Shown piece after piece: positions 1 to 7,546 of a stretch of DNA of 64,000 nucleotides. Source of the DNA: Streptomyces sp. TLI_171 (GTDB lineage Bacteria > Actinomycetota > Actinomycetes > Streptomycetales > Streptomycetaceae); NCBI RefSeq assembly GCF_003610255.1, contig NZ_RAPS01000001.1, forward strand, positions 5,545,001 to 5,609,000, in the 5' to 3' direction. Each line of letters begins with the position of its first letter. The stretch's first letter is position 1. A program made the position numbers and the translations under genes. The notes below the pieces were generated by a model. The model was not told the origin of the DNA. It saw only the letters and a program-made list of their open reading frames with translations, and ran no database searches.

Positions 1-852
1 GAAGGCGTAGCTCACCAGGCGCATCTTGACCGGCAGGCCCAGCTCGCGGGCGACGTCCTCGGCGGCGAGCAGCGAGGCGGTGGCGCCGTCGTTCAGGCCG
101 GCCGAGTTGCCCGCGGTGATGTTGCCGTGCGGGCGGAACGGGGTCTTCAGCCCGGCCAGGCTGGCCATCGTGGTGCCCGGGCGCATCGGCTCGTCGGTGG
201 TGGCCAGGCCCCAACCGGTCTCGCCCACGTCGGGGTTGGTGTTGCGGATGGCGATCGGCACCAGGTCGGGCTGGATGTCGCCGTTCGCGTACGCCTTCGC
301 GGCCTTCTCCTGCGAGCGCACCGCGTACGCGTCGCAGCGCTCCTTGGTGAGGTGCGGGAAGCGGTCGTGCAGGTTCTCCGCGGTCATGCCCATGAACAGG
401 GCGGACTCGTCGACCAGCTTCTCGGAGACGAACCGCGGGTTCGGGTCGACGCCCTCGCCCATCGGGTGCCGGCCCATGTGCTCGACGCCGCCGGCGACGA
501 CGATGTCGTACGCGCCGAAGGCGATGCCGCCCGCGGTGGTGGTGACGGCGGTCATCGCGCCGGCGCACATCCGGTCGATCGCGTAGCCCGGGACGGACTT
601 CGGGAGGCCGGAGAGCAGTGCGGCGGTGCGGCCGATGGTCAGACCCTGGTCGCCGATCTGCGTGGTGGCCGCGACGGCTACCTCGTCGATCCGCTCGACG
701 GGCAGGTTCGGGTTGCGGCGCACGAGCTCACGGATGCACTTGACGACGAGGTCGTCGGCGCGCGTCTCGTGGTAGATGCCCTTCGGGCCGGCCTTGCCGA
801 ACGGGGTGCGGACGCCGTCGACAAAGACGACGTCCCTCGCGGTACGAGGCAC
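1..852 (-). CDS. fadA: acetyl-CoA C-acyltransferase (thiolase), 3' end missing
   Basis: Thiolase of fatty-acid beta-oxidation or acetoacetyl-CoA metabolism, cytoplasmic. The 284 codons present cover the N-terminal two thirds; the C-terminal His and Cys catalytic motifs lie beyond the left edge. The protein opens with RDVVFVDGVRTPFGKAG and carries the nucleophile region IDRMCAGAMTAV, followed by VAGGVEHMGRHPMGEG and GNSAGLNDGA, all typical of type I thiolases. The start is GTG at 852, with an AGGAGAG ribosome binding site just upstream. No ATG exists in the right place. FadA pairs with a FadB multifunctional enzyme in many actinomycetes, so fadB probably follows outside the window (inference). 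Confidence 0.9.
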   Translation of the reverse strand, partial: MPRTARDVVFVDGVRTPFGKAGPKGIYHETRADDLVVKCIRELVRRNPNLPVERIDEVAVAATTQIGDQGLTIGRTAALLSGLPKSVPGYAIDRMCAGAMTAVTTTAGGIAFGAYDIVVAGGVEHMGRHPMGEGVDPNPRFVSEKLVDESALFMGMTAENLHDRFPHLTKERCDAYAVRSQEKAAKAYANGDIQPDLVPIAIRNTNPDVGETGWGLATTDEPMRPGTTMASLAGLKTPFRPHGNITAGNSAGLNDGATASLLAAEDVARELGLPVKMRLVSYAF

Positions 853-985
853 GGGGGCTCTCCTCCCAGGGGGACATGACGATGAGCGCGCCCATGAGCG
901 GCGCAGCTGCGTCCACCAATCTACCCACGAGTAACAACGGGGGGCAAGGAGGTGGGGAGTGAGACGAAGGACGCACTCCCGACCG

Positions 986-2221
986 TTACTCGGCGGCCTC
1001 GCGGAAGGCCTTGGCCAGCGCCGGGGCGACCAGGTCGGTCTGCCACTGGCGGGCGCCCAGGGCGTGCAGGGCGTCGGCGACGGCGGTGGCGTCCGGCTGG
1101 GCGGGCGGCTCCCAGGAGACGCGGCGGACCAGGTCGGGGGTGATCAGGTTCTCGGCCGGGAGGTGGTGCTGCTCGGCGAGGGCGGTGACGGCAGCGCGGG
1201 CGCCGGTGAGGCGGGCGGCGGCCACCGGGTCCTTCTCGGCCCACGCCCGCGGCGGCGGCGGCCCGTCGTGCGGGGCGGTCGCGGGCGGCAGCGCGGACTC
1301 GGGGATCTCGCGGGCGCGCTCGATCGCGGCGAGCCACTGGTCGAGCTGGCGGCGGTTCACCCGCGGGCCGAAGCCCTGGACGGCGATCAGCGCGGGCGCG
1401 TTCGCGGGCATCGCGAGCGCCGCGTTGACGATGGCGGCGTCGGGCAGCACCCGGCCGGGGGAGACGTCGCGTTCGCGGGCGATCCGGTCGCGGGCGAGCC
1501 ACAGCTCGCGGACGGCGGCGAGCTGCCGGCGACGGCGGACCTTGTGCAGCTGGGAGGTGCGCCGCCAGGGGTCCACCCGGGGGGCGGGGCGGGGGGCGGC
1601 GGCGAGGGCGGCGAACTCCTGGTGGGCCCAGTCGAGTTTGCCCTGCCGGTCGAGTTCGTCCTCCAGGGCGTCGCGGAGGTCGACCAGCACCTCGACGTCG
1701 AGCGCGGCGTAGCGCAGCCAGGGTTCGGGGAGCGGTCGGGTGGACCAGTCGACCGCGGAGTGCTCCTTGGCGAGCGAGAGGCCGAGCACGTTCTCGGTCA
1801 TCGGGCCGAGGCCGACCCGGGGGAAGCCGGCCAGTCGCCCGGCCAGTTCGGTGTCGAACAGCACGCCGGGGTGCATGCCGACCTCGAACAGGCACGGCAG
1901 GTCCTGGGTGGCGGCGTGCACGACCCACTCGGTGTCGTGGATCGCCTCGTCCAGCGCGGACAGGTCGGGGCAGGCGATCGGGTCGATCAGCGCGGTGCCG
2001 GCGCCCTGGCGACGGAGCTGGATCAGGTAGGCACGCTGGCCGTAGCGGTAGCCGGAGGCGCGTTCGGCGTCGACGGCGACCGGTCCGGTACCGGTGCGGA
2101 AGGCCGCGATCGTGGCGGCCAGCGTCCCGGCGTCGGACACCACCGGTGGGAGCCCGTCCCGGGGTTCGAGCAGCGGAACCGGGGCGGTCTCTTCGGGGAT
2201 GGCGGCTACGGCGTCGGTCAC
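986..2221 (-). CDS. rnd: ribonuclease D (DEDD 3'-5' exonuclease with HRDC domain)
   Basis: 3'-5' exoribonuclease acting on structured RNA, 411 aa. The DEDD nuclease fold fills about residues 25-200: VAVDAERASG supplies the DxE metal ligands, the HAATQDLPCL region the second Asp, and RYAALDVEVLVDL the YxxxD motif. An HRDC nucleic-acid-binding domain follows at about 215-300 (LWLARDRIARERDVSPGRVL). I chose GTG at 2221 because TACCCT lies exactly six bases upstream, as expected for a leaderless transcript. The frame stays open to an ATG at 2278, but those extra residues (RQHSRRRHTTYPW) look non-coding. It stands alone between fadA and whiI on the same strand. Confidence 0.9.
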   Translation of the reverse strand: MTDAVAAIPEETAPVPLLEPRDGLPPVVSDAGTLAATIAAFRTGTGPVAVDAERASGYRYGQRAYLIQLRRQGAGTALIDPIACPDLSALDEAIHDTEWVVHAATQDLPCLFEVGMHPGVLFDTELAGRLAGFPRVGLGPMTENVLGLSLAKEHSAVDWSTRPLPEPWLRYAALDVEVLVDLRDALEDELDRQGKLDWAHQEFAALAAAPRPAPRVDPWRRTSQLHKVRRRRQLAAVRELWLARDRIARERDVSPGRVLPDAAIVNAALAMPANAPALIAVQGFGPRVNRRQLDQWLAAIERAREIPESALPPATAPHDGPPPPRAWAEKDPVAAARLTGARAAVTALAEQHHLPAENLITPDLVRRVSWEPPAQPDATAVADALHALGARQWQTDLVAPALAKAFREAAE

Positions 2222-2227
2222 CCCCCA

Positions 2228-2233
2228 AGGGTA
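2228..2233 (-). promoter_or_regulatory. -10 element of a probable leaderless rnd promoter
   Basis: TACCCT on the minus strand, six bases before the GTG of rnd. The transcription start would fall at or next to the start codon. No convincing -35 element was found. Confidence 0.5.
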
Positions 2234-2417
2234 CGTCGTGTGCCGCCGCCGGGAGTGTTGTCTGACTGGTCGGACCATGTTCGGACATATGCCAGCCGGG
2301 GTTCGCGGGGCGTTCCGGGCCGCCGCCCGGGCGTGGCGCGGAGGACCGCTGACGGCCCGTCACATGGGCGAACGCCCTGGATGCGGGCCGTCGGCCGCCC
2401 GAGAGCGGCAACGGCGA

Positions 2418-2446
2418 CGGCCCGGAGGAAACGTTCCTCCGGGCCG
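2418..2446 (-). terminator. hairpin terminator downstream of whiI
   Basis: Perfect 13-bp inverted repeat (2418-2430 and 2434-2446) with a 3-base loop, 20 bases after the whiI stop codon. There is no U tract, which is normal for high-GC actinomycete terminators. Confidence 0.75.
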
Positions 2447-2465
2447 CCACCAGGGACTGTGCCGA

Positions 2466-3203
2466 TCAGTGGATGATGCCGGTGCGCAGCGCCACGGCCA
2501 CCATGCCGGCCCGGTCGCCGGTGCCCAGCTTGCGGGCGATGCGCGCCAGGTGGCTCTTCACGGTGAGCGCGGACAGGCCCATCGCCACCCCGATCGCCTT
2601 GTTGGACTGGCCCTCGGCGACCAGTCGCAGCACCTCGACCTCGCGGCCGGACAGCTCGCGGTACGCGGACGGCTGGGCGCCGGGCGCACCGGGAGCGCCG
2701 GGAGCGGCGGCTCCGGGCTGGCCGGGGGCGCCGTGCGCACCCGGGTGGTGGTGGCCGGGGATGCCGGGACGGCGCATCCGGCCGGCCAGCCCGGCCGCTC
2801 CGAGCGGCAGCCCGGGGCGGCCGGGCATCGGCATGTTGGTGCGGGTGCCCGTCACCACGTAGCCCTTGACGCCGCCGGCCAGGGCCGAGCGGACCGCGCC
2901 GATGTCGTCGGCGGCGGACAGCGCCAGGCCGTTGGGCCAGCCTGCGGCCCGGGTCTCGGCCAGGACGGTCAGTCCGGAGCCGTCGGGCAGGTGGACATCC
3001 GCGATGCAGATGTCCCGGGGGGTGTTGATCCGGGGTCGGGCCTCGGCGATCGAGGAGACCTCGATGACGTCGCGGACACCGAGCGCCCATAGATGCCGGG
3101 TGACCGTGTTCCGGACCCGGGGATCAGCGATGACCACCATGGCGGTGGGCTTCGTCGGACGGTAGGCGACCACGTTTGCGGGGTGCTCAAGAAGGACCGA
3201 CAA
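2466..3203 (-). CDS. whiI: WhiI, atypical NarL/LuxR-type response regulator of sporulation
   Basis: DNA-binding regulator of late sporulation, 245 aa. In Streptomyces WhiI acts with BldM as a heterodimer. The receiver domain (about 20-120) keeps an Asp at 69 in CIADVHLPDGSG. The usual acidic pair is reduced to IAD (25-27), and the C-terminal conserved Lys is lost (GYVVTGT at 114-120), so phosphorylation is unlikely, as known for WhiI. A Gly/Pro-rich linker with GAPGAPGAP-like repeats (about 121-180) leads to a LuxR helix-turn-helix (181-245; LSGREVEVLRLVAEGQSNK). The start is TTG at 3203 with AGGAGG eight bases upstream. The hemE/DUF3000 neighbourhood and the sigma-WhiG-like promoter support WhiI rather than a generic NarL regulator. 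Confidence 0.87.
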   Translation of the reverse strand: MSVLLEHPANVVAYRPTKPTAMVVIADPRVRNTVTRHLWALGVRDVIEVSSIAEARPRINTPRDICIADVHLPDGSGLTVLAETRAAGWPNGLALSAADDIGAVRSALAGGVKGYVVTGTRTNMPMPGRPGLPLGAAGLAGRMRRPGIPGHHHPGAHGAPGQPGAAAPGAPGAPGAQPSAYRELSGREVEVLRLVAEGQSNKAIGVAMGLSALTVKSHLARIARKLGTGDRAGMVAVALRTGIIH

Positions 3204-3562
3204 CTGGGGCCTCCTGCGGGGAGTGGCGGACGGAACCCCGAGGGGGCGGTCGGAGTGTTCCGCGTCTGGAAAGGGTCACTGACACCTTCGGCATCAACCG
3301 TGCCCGGCTTTAGCGAGTGATCACGATCTGGTGAGTAACAATACGGACAAATCGCGCAGGTGACCGGTACGACATGCCCGGAAATCGCACAGATTCGATC
3401 GCTGTCGACGACACGTCGATCGGGAACGGGCAGGTAATTGACCGGGAGCGCATACGAAGTCACACTCCGTCAGTCCTGCGGGTGGCATCGCACCCGGAAC
3501 GCCGGGGTGTCCCCCTGAGGTGTGGACCGCCGCTGACGGGAGGTCAGGAGATCCGGCCGGCC
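3204..3562. other. non-coding interval between DUF3000 gene and whiI
   Basis: About 360 bases between two minus-strand genes. It holds the whiI ribosome binding site and sigma-WhiG-like promoter. It is clearly less GC-rich than its surroundings, especially 3300-3460. It also contains an AGTGATCAC palindrome at about 3316-3324 and scattered GACAC pentamers, which may be binding sites for developmental regulators but are too short to assign. No credible coding frame was seen. Confidence 0.6.
3285..3312 (-). promoter_or_regulatory. probable sigma-WhiG-dependent whiI promoter
   Basis: On the minus strand TAAA (3312-3309) is separated by 16 bases from GCCGAAGG (3292-3285). The motility/sporulation-type sigma-WhiG consensus is TAAA-N15-GCCGATAA, so this is a close match with one extra spacer base. 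The resulting leader to the whiI start would be about 75 bases. In S. coelicolor whiI is a direct sigma-WhiG target. Confidence 0.6.
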
Positions 3563-4213
3563 TCAGTGCGAGTTGCGCGGCCGGCGACGGGCCGGCATCG
3601 GCACCACACCGCCGAGCGCGCCGGGCTCGGCGACCGGCGGGGCGGGCGTGGTCGGCGGCAGGCCCGCGCACACGCACAACAGGTCCGCCCAGGCGGCCAG
3701 GTGCCGTTCGAAGCGCCGGTCGGCCGGCGTCCAGGACGCCCGCAGCTCGATCTCGGTGGACGCGCCGCGCTCGGCCAGCGCCCCGAAGTACTGGGAGTGG
3801 CACCTGGTCACCGTGCCGGACGGCTCGGCGTAGCCGGCGGCCTGCGCCTGCAGCGCGTCCAGCAGCCAGCTCCAGCCGACCTCGGACAGCAGCGGGTCGC
3901 CCGCCATCTCCGGCTCCAGCTCGGCCCGGGACATGGTGACCACCCGGAAGTCGCCGTTCCACGCCTCCGGCGCGGACGGGTCGTGCAGCAGCACCAGGGT
4001 GCCGTCCGCCAACTCCTCGCCGTCCACCTCGATCGAGGCGGCGATCGCGAAGGTGTACGGGGCCAGCCGGCGGGGGGCGGGCTGCGGGGACAGCCGTACC
4101 TCGGGGCGCAGTCTCGCCCCGGTCAGCGCCTCGACCGCGTCGCGGAACTCGATCGGCGCCGACTCCCTGCCCGTTCCTCCACCCTGTGCGGATTGCCCGC
4201 CGACCGCTGCCAT
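3563..4213 (-). CDS. DUF3000 family protein
   Basis: Conserved actinobacterial protein of unknown function, 216 aa, matching the DUF3000 family in length and in its core (about 20-185: FRDAVEALTGARLRPEV; YTFAIAASIEVDGEELA; GRLVLLHDP-like strand; PADRRFERHLAAWADLLC). No signal peptide or membrane segment. The first 20 residues and the Pro/Arg-rich last 30 are low complexity. ATG at 4213 is preceded seven bases upstream by TAGGCT, suggesting a leaderless transcript. It is divergent from hemE, an arrangement I recall as conserved next to whiI in streptomycetes. Its role is not known. Confidence 0.85.
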   Translation of the reverse strand: MAAVGGQSAQGGGTGRESAPIEFRDAVEALTGARLRPEVRLSPQPAPRRLAPYTFAIAASIEVDGEELADGTLVLLHDPSAPEAWNGDFRVVTMSRAELEPEMAGDPLLSEVGWSWLLDALQAQAAGYAEPSGTVTRCHSQYFGALAERGASTEIELRASWTPADRRFERHLAAWADLLCVCAGLPPTTPAPPVAEPGALGGVVPMPARRRPRNSH

Positions 4214-4220
4214 GTCCGGA

Positions 4221-4226
4221 AGCCTA
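4221..4226 (-). promoter_or_regulatory. -10 element of probable leaderless DUF3000 promoter
   Basis: TAGGCT on the minus strand with seven bases to the ATG at 4213; no clear ribosome binding site intervenes. Confidence 0.4.
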
Positions 4227-4398
4227 GGTGGCGCGGGCTCGCAATCCGAGCACTTTCGCCCCTCCGGCGTGCCGAAATTCCGGAATTCGAGCAGGTTGCG
4301 AGCCCGGAGTGGTCACGGGCCGCCCGAGCTGTCCGTTTTGCCTGCCGGGGGCGGCCGCCCGGCCGGGGCGCCGCCGGCACCGTGCGAGGATGTGACCC

Positions 4399-5478
4399 GT
4401 GAGTGAGACCCCCGCAGCCCAGTCCGGTCAGCGGCCCCGCGGCGCCGCGTACGACTCCGTCTTCCTGCGCGCCGCCCGCAACGAGCCGGTGCCCCACACC
4501 CCGGTGTGGTTCATGCGGCAGGCCGGCCGCTCGCTGCCCGAGTACCTGAAGGTGCGCGAGGGCATCCCGATGCTGGACGCCTGCATGCGGCCCGACCTGG
4601 TCAAGGAGATCACCCTGCAGCCGGTTCGCCGGCACAAGGTGGACGCGGCGATCTTCTTCTCCGACATCGTCGTCCCGCTGAAGGCGGTCGGCATCGACGT
4701 GGAGATCAAGGGCGGCGTCGGCCCGGTGATCGCCGACCCGATCCGCACCAAGGACGACCTGCAGCGGCTGCGCCCGCTGGAGCCCGACGACATGCCGTAC
4801 ATCACCGAGGCGGTCGGCCTGCTGGTCGCCGAGCTCGGCGCCACCCCGCTGATCGGCTTCGCCGGCGCGCCGTTCACGCTCGCCAGCTACCTGGTCGAGG
4901 GCGGCCCCTCGCGCAGCTACGAGAACACCAAGGCGATGATGTACGGCGAGCCCGAGCTGTGGGCCGAACTCGTCGACCGCCTCGCGGCGATCACCTCCGC
5001 CTTCCTGAAGATCCAGATCGAGGCGGGTGCCTCGGCGATCCAGCTGTTCGACTCCTGGGCCGGCGCGCTCGCCCCCGACGAGTACCGCCGCTCGGTGCTG
5101 CCCGCCAGCACCAAGGTCTTCGACGAGGTCGCCCCGTACGGGGTGCCGCGGATCCACTTCGGCGTCAACACCGGCGAACTGCTCGGCCTGATGGGGCAGG
5201 CCGGCGCGGACATCGTCGGCGTCGACTGGCGGGTCCCGCTGGACGAGGCCGCCAACCGGGTCGGCCCGGGCAAGGGCCTGCAGGGCAACCTCGACCCGGC
5301 GGTGCTGTTCGCCCCCACCCACGTGGTGGAGACCAAGGCCCGCGAGGTGCTGCACGCCGCGCAGGCGCTCGGCGGCAGCCACCACATCTTCAACCTGGGC
5401 CACGGCGTCATGCCGAGCATGGACCCGGACGCGCTGACCCGGCTGACCGCCTTCGTGCACGAGGCCAGCGCCCGCTGA
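4399..5478 (+). CDS. hemE: uroporphyrinogen III decarboxylase
   Basis: Converts uroporphyrinogen III to coproporphyrinogen III in haem synthesis, cytoplasmic homodimer, 359 aa (normal length). The N-terminal signature [14 protein letters not shown] (about 36-49) and the catalytic Asp region [10 protein letters not shown] are present, as are [14 protein letters not shown] and [13 protein letters not shown]. The start is GTG at 4399. It is monocistronic and ends in a hairpin. The next haem-pathway genes, cgoX and chdC, lie 5 kb downstream, consistent with the Gram-positive coproporphyrin-dependent route. Confidence 0.97.
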   Translation: MSETPAAQSGQRPRGAAYDSVFLRAARNEPVPHTPVWFMRQAGRSLPEYLKVREGIPMLDACMRPDLVKEITLQPVRRHKVDAAIFFSDIVVPLKAVGIDVEIKGGVGPVIADPIRTKDDLQRLRPLEPDDMPYITEAVGLLVAELGATPLIGFAGAPFTLASYLVEGGPSRSYENTKAMMYGEPELWAELVDRLAAITSAFLKIQIEAGASAIQLFDSWAGALAPDEYRRSVLPASTKVFDEVAPYGVPRIHFGVNTGELLGLMGQAGADIVGVDWRVPLDEAANRVGPGKGLQGNLDPAVLFAPTHVVETKAREVLHAAQALGGSHHIFNLGHGVMPSMDPDALTRLTAFVHEASAR

Positions 5479-5490
5479 CCGGCCGTCACG

Positions 5491-5517
5491 GGGCCGGGGC
5501 TCTGTCAGCCCCGGCCC
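5491..5517. terminator. bidirectional hairpin between hemE and response-regulator gene
   Basis: Perfect 11-bp inverted repeat (5491-5501 and 5507-5517) with a 5-base loop. It follows hemE closely and overlaps the last codons of the convergent response-regulator gene, so it can serve both. Confidence 0.7.
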
Positions 5518-6182
5518 TCGTCGTTCAGGTACGCCAGCACGGCCAGCACCCGGCGGTGGGTGTCCTCGGCGGGCGGCAGGTCCAGCTTCAGCAGGATGTT
5601 GCCGATGTGCTTGGCCACCGCGGCCTCGGAGACCAGCAGCCGGCGACAGATCTCCGCGTTCGAGCAGCCCTGCGCCATCAGCTCCAGCACCTCGCGCTCC
5701 CGGGGCGTCAGCCGCTCCAGCGGGTCGCGGCGGCGGGCCAGCAGCCGGCGCACCACCTCCGGGTCGACCACCGTGCCGCCCGCGGCGACCGTCCGCACCG
5801 CGGCCAGGAACTCCTCGACATGGCCGACCCGGTCCTTCAGCAGGTACCCCACCCCCGAGCCGTCGCCGCTCTCCAACAGGTCGGCGGCGTACGAGCGCTG
5901 CACGTACTGGGAGAGCACCAGCACCGGCAGGCCGGGCTGCGCGGCGCGCAGCCGCAGCGCCGCCCGCAGGCCCTCGTCGGACAGGTCCGGCGGCATCCGG
6001 ACGTCCGTCAGCACCAGGTCGGGGCGGTGCTCGGCGACCGCCACCAGCAGCGCGGGGGCGTCGCCGACCGCCGCCGCCACCGTGTGCCCGAAGCGCTCCA
6101 GCAGGCCGACCAGGCCCGCCCGCAGCAGGACGGAGTCCTCGGCCAGGACTAGACGGAGCGGGGGCTGGGCGTCAGGGTGCAC
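5505..6182 (-). CDS. NarL/LuxR-family response regulator of the adjacent kinase
   Basis: Two-component transcription regulator, 225 aa. The receiver domain (about 8-125) has the acidic pair in VLAEDSVLL, phospho-acceptor Asp in VLTDVRMPP, and Lys in GYLLKDRVG. A LuxR/GerE DNA-binding domain follows (about 155-215: LTPREREVLELMAQGCSNAEI). I place the start at GTG 6182, where the family alignment begins (PPLRLVLAEDS); no ATG is available there, and the open frame upstream lies inside the kinase gene. It overlaps the kinase stop by 34 bases, so the two are translationally coupled. It probably controls the divergent FtsX-like permease gene (inference from context). Confidence 0.9.
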   Translation of the reverse strand: MHPDAQPPLRLVLAEDSVLLRAGLVGLLERFGHTVAAAVGDAPALLVAVAEHRPDLVLTDVRMPPDLSDEGLRAALRLRAAQPGLPVLVLSQYVQRSYAADLLESGDGSGVGYLLKDRVGHVEEFLAAVRTVAAGGTVVDPEVVRRLLARRRDPLERLTPREREVLELMAQGCSNAEICRRLLVSEAAVAKHIGNILLKLDLPPAEDTHRRVLAVLAYLNDEGRG

Positions 6183-7417
6183 GGGATCTCCACACGCAGC
6201 AGGGTCGGGCCACCGGGCGGGCTGCTGACGGACAGTCTGCCGCCCACCACCGCGACCCGGTCCGCCAGCCCCGTCAACCCGCTGCCCGCGGAGGCGTCCG
6301 CCCCGCCGCGGCCGTCGTCCGACACCTCCAGCGCCAGCGCGCCGCCCGACCAGCGGCCCGCCACCCGGACCCGCGACGCGCCGCTGTGCTTGGCCGCGTT
6401 CGCCAGCGCCTCCGCCACCGCGAAGTACCCCGCCGACTCCACCGGCGCGGGCAGCCGGCCCGGCACCGACACCGCCACCTCCACCGGCAGCACCGAACGG
6501 TCCGCCAGATCGGCGCAGGCGTCCGGCAGCCCGCGGTCCGCCAGCACCCGCGGGTGGATGCCGTGCACCAGCTCCCGCAGCTCCGCCAGCGCCCCGTCCG
6601 CCTCCGCGTGCGCCGCCGCCAGCCGCTCCGCCAGCGGGCCGCCGGCCGGCGCGTCCAGCCTGGCCAGGCCCAGCGCCATCGACAGGGCGACCAGCCGCTG
6701 CTGCGCGCCGTCGTGCAGGTCCCGCTCGATTCGGCGGCGCTCCGCCTCGAACGCGTCCACCAGCCGGGCCCGGGAGCGCACCAGCTCGCCGACCCCCTCC
6801 TGACCGCCCGTCAGCACCCGTACCAGCGCGGCCCGGGCGCCCGCCGCCAGCGTCAGCGGATACCCCGCCAGCGGCAGCAGCACCGCGCCCACCGCCGCCA
6901 CCGCCCAGGCCTGGCCGGGCTCGTGCAACTGCCAGACCTTCAGCACGTTCACCTGCTCGCCGTCCCACGCCAGTCGGAGCGGAGCGGCGAGCAGCTGGAG
7001 CGGGACCAGCGCCCCCGCGACCACCAGCAGATCCAGCGGCCAGAGCAGGAACGCGGAGAGCAGCGCGCTGCCCGCCTCCCGCCAGGTCGCCGCCTCGCCG
7101 TACCTGACCCGCAGCCAGGCCCGCAGGCCCGGCGCCTCCGGCACCCGGTGCGGATCCGCCGGCCGCGGGCCGCCCATCAGTCGCAACAGCCGCCGCTCCC
7201 ACGCCCCGAACGGCAACCCCGCCAACGGCAACGCCACCACCAGCGGCAGCCCCACCACGGCCACCGCCAACGCCCCGCCGACGGCGACCCACACCACCAG
7301 CACCCCGCACAGCACCAGCCCCGACACCCCGCACCCCAACAGGTACCCCGCCGACCGCCAGGGCCAGGAGGTGCGCAGGAAGCCGGGTCGGCGCAGCGCC
7401 TGCCAGCAGTCGGTCAT
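6149..7417 (-). CDS. membrane sensor histidine kinase (HisKA_3/HATPase)
   Basis: Sensor kinase, 422 aa. The N-terminal part has paired hydrophobic segments (about 23-70 and 118-152, plus about 170-200), an arrangement seen in kinases with a membrane-embedded 'sensor' domain. The dimerisation/phosphoacceptor helix is RRRIERDLHDGAQQRLV with His about 235. The ATP-binding domain has AEALANAAKHSGA (N box) and the DDGRGGA and SGLTGLADRV glycine boxes. ATG 7417 has AAGGGGG upstream. It is co-transcribed with the downstream regulator and divergent from a permease, a layout typical of cell-envelope or antibiotic-stress sensing systems; the ligand is unknown. Confidence 0.9.
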   Translation of the reverse strand: MTDCWQALRRPGFLRTSWPWRSAGYLLGCGVSGLVLCGVLVVWVAVGGALAVAVVGLPLVVALPLAGLPFGAWERRLLRLMGGPRPADPHRVPEAPGLRAWLRVRYGEAATWREAGSALLSAFLLWPLDLLVVAGALVPLQLLAAPLRLAWDGEQVNVLKVWQLHEPGQAWAVAAVGAVLLPLAGYPLTLAAGARAALVRVLTGGQEGVGELVRSRARLVDAFEAERRRIERDLHDGAQQRLVALSMALGLARLDAPAGGPLAERLAAAHAEADGALAELRELVHGIHPRVLADRGLPDACADLADRSVLPVEVAVSVPGRLPAPVESAGYFAVAEALANAAKHSGASRVRVAGRWSGGALALEVSDDGRGGADASAGSGLTGLADRVAVVGGRLSVSSPPGGPTLLRVEIPCTLTPSPRSV

Positions 7418-7546
7418 CGGAGAACCCCCTTCGCTGGGAGCGACCCTAGAGGGACTGCGGGGTGGTGTCGGTAGTGCGGGGTCTACCTTCCGTGGTGGGG
7501 CTCGCGTCAGTGTGCGGGGGGCTCGGCGGGGGTTGGGTTGTCGCTC

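Noticed and set aside
2660-2860. Repetitive GC-rich stretch suggesting a minisatellite or CRISPR-like repeat
   Set aside because: It is in-frame coding sequence for the Gly/Pro linker of WhiI; no spacers or regular unit length.
3316-3324. AGTGATCAC palindrome upstream of whiI as a BldD or other Whi/Bld site
   Set aside because: Too short to distinguish from chance without a second site or binding data.
7501-7546. TTG 7538 as the permease start
   Set aside because: ATG 7547 is three codons downstream and fits the usual N terminus; the TTG has a G-rich stretch upstream but adds nothing recognisable.
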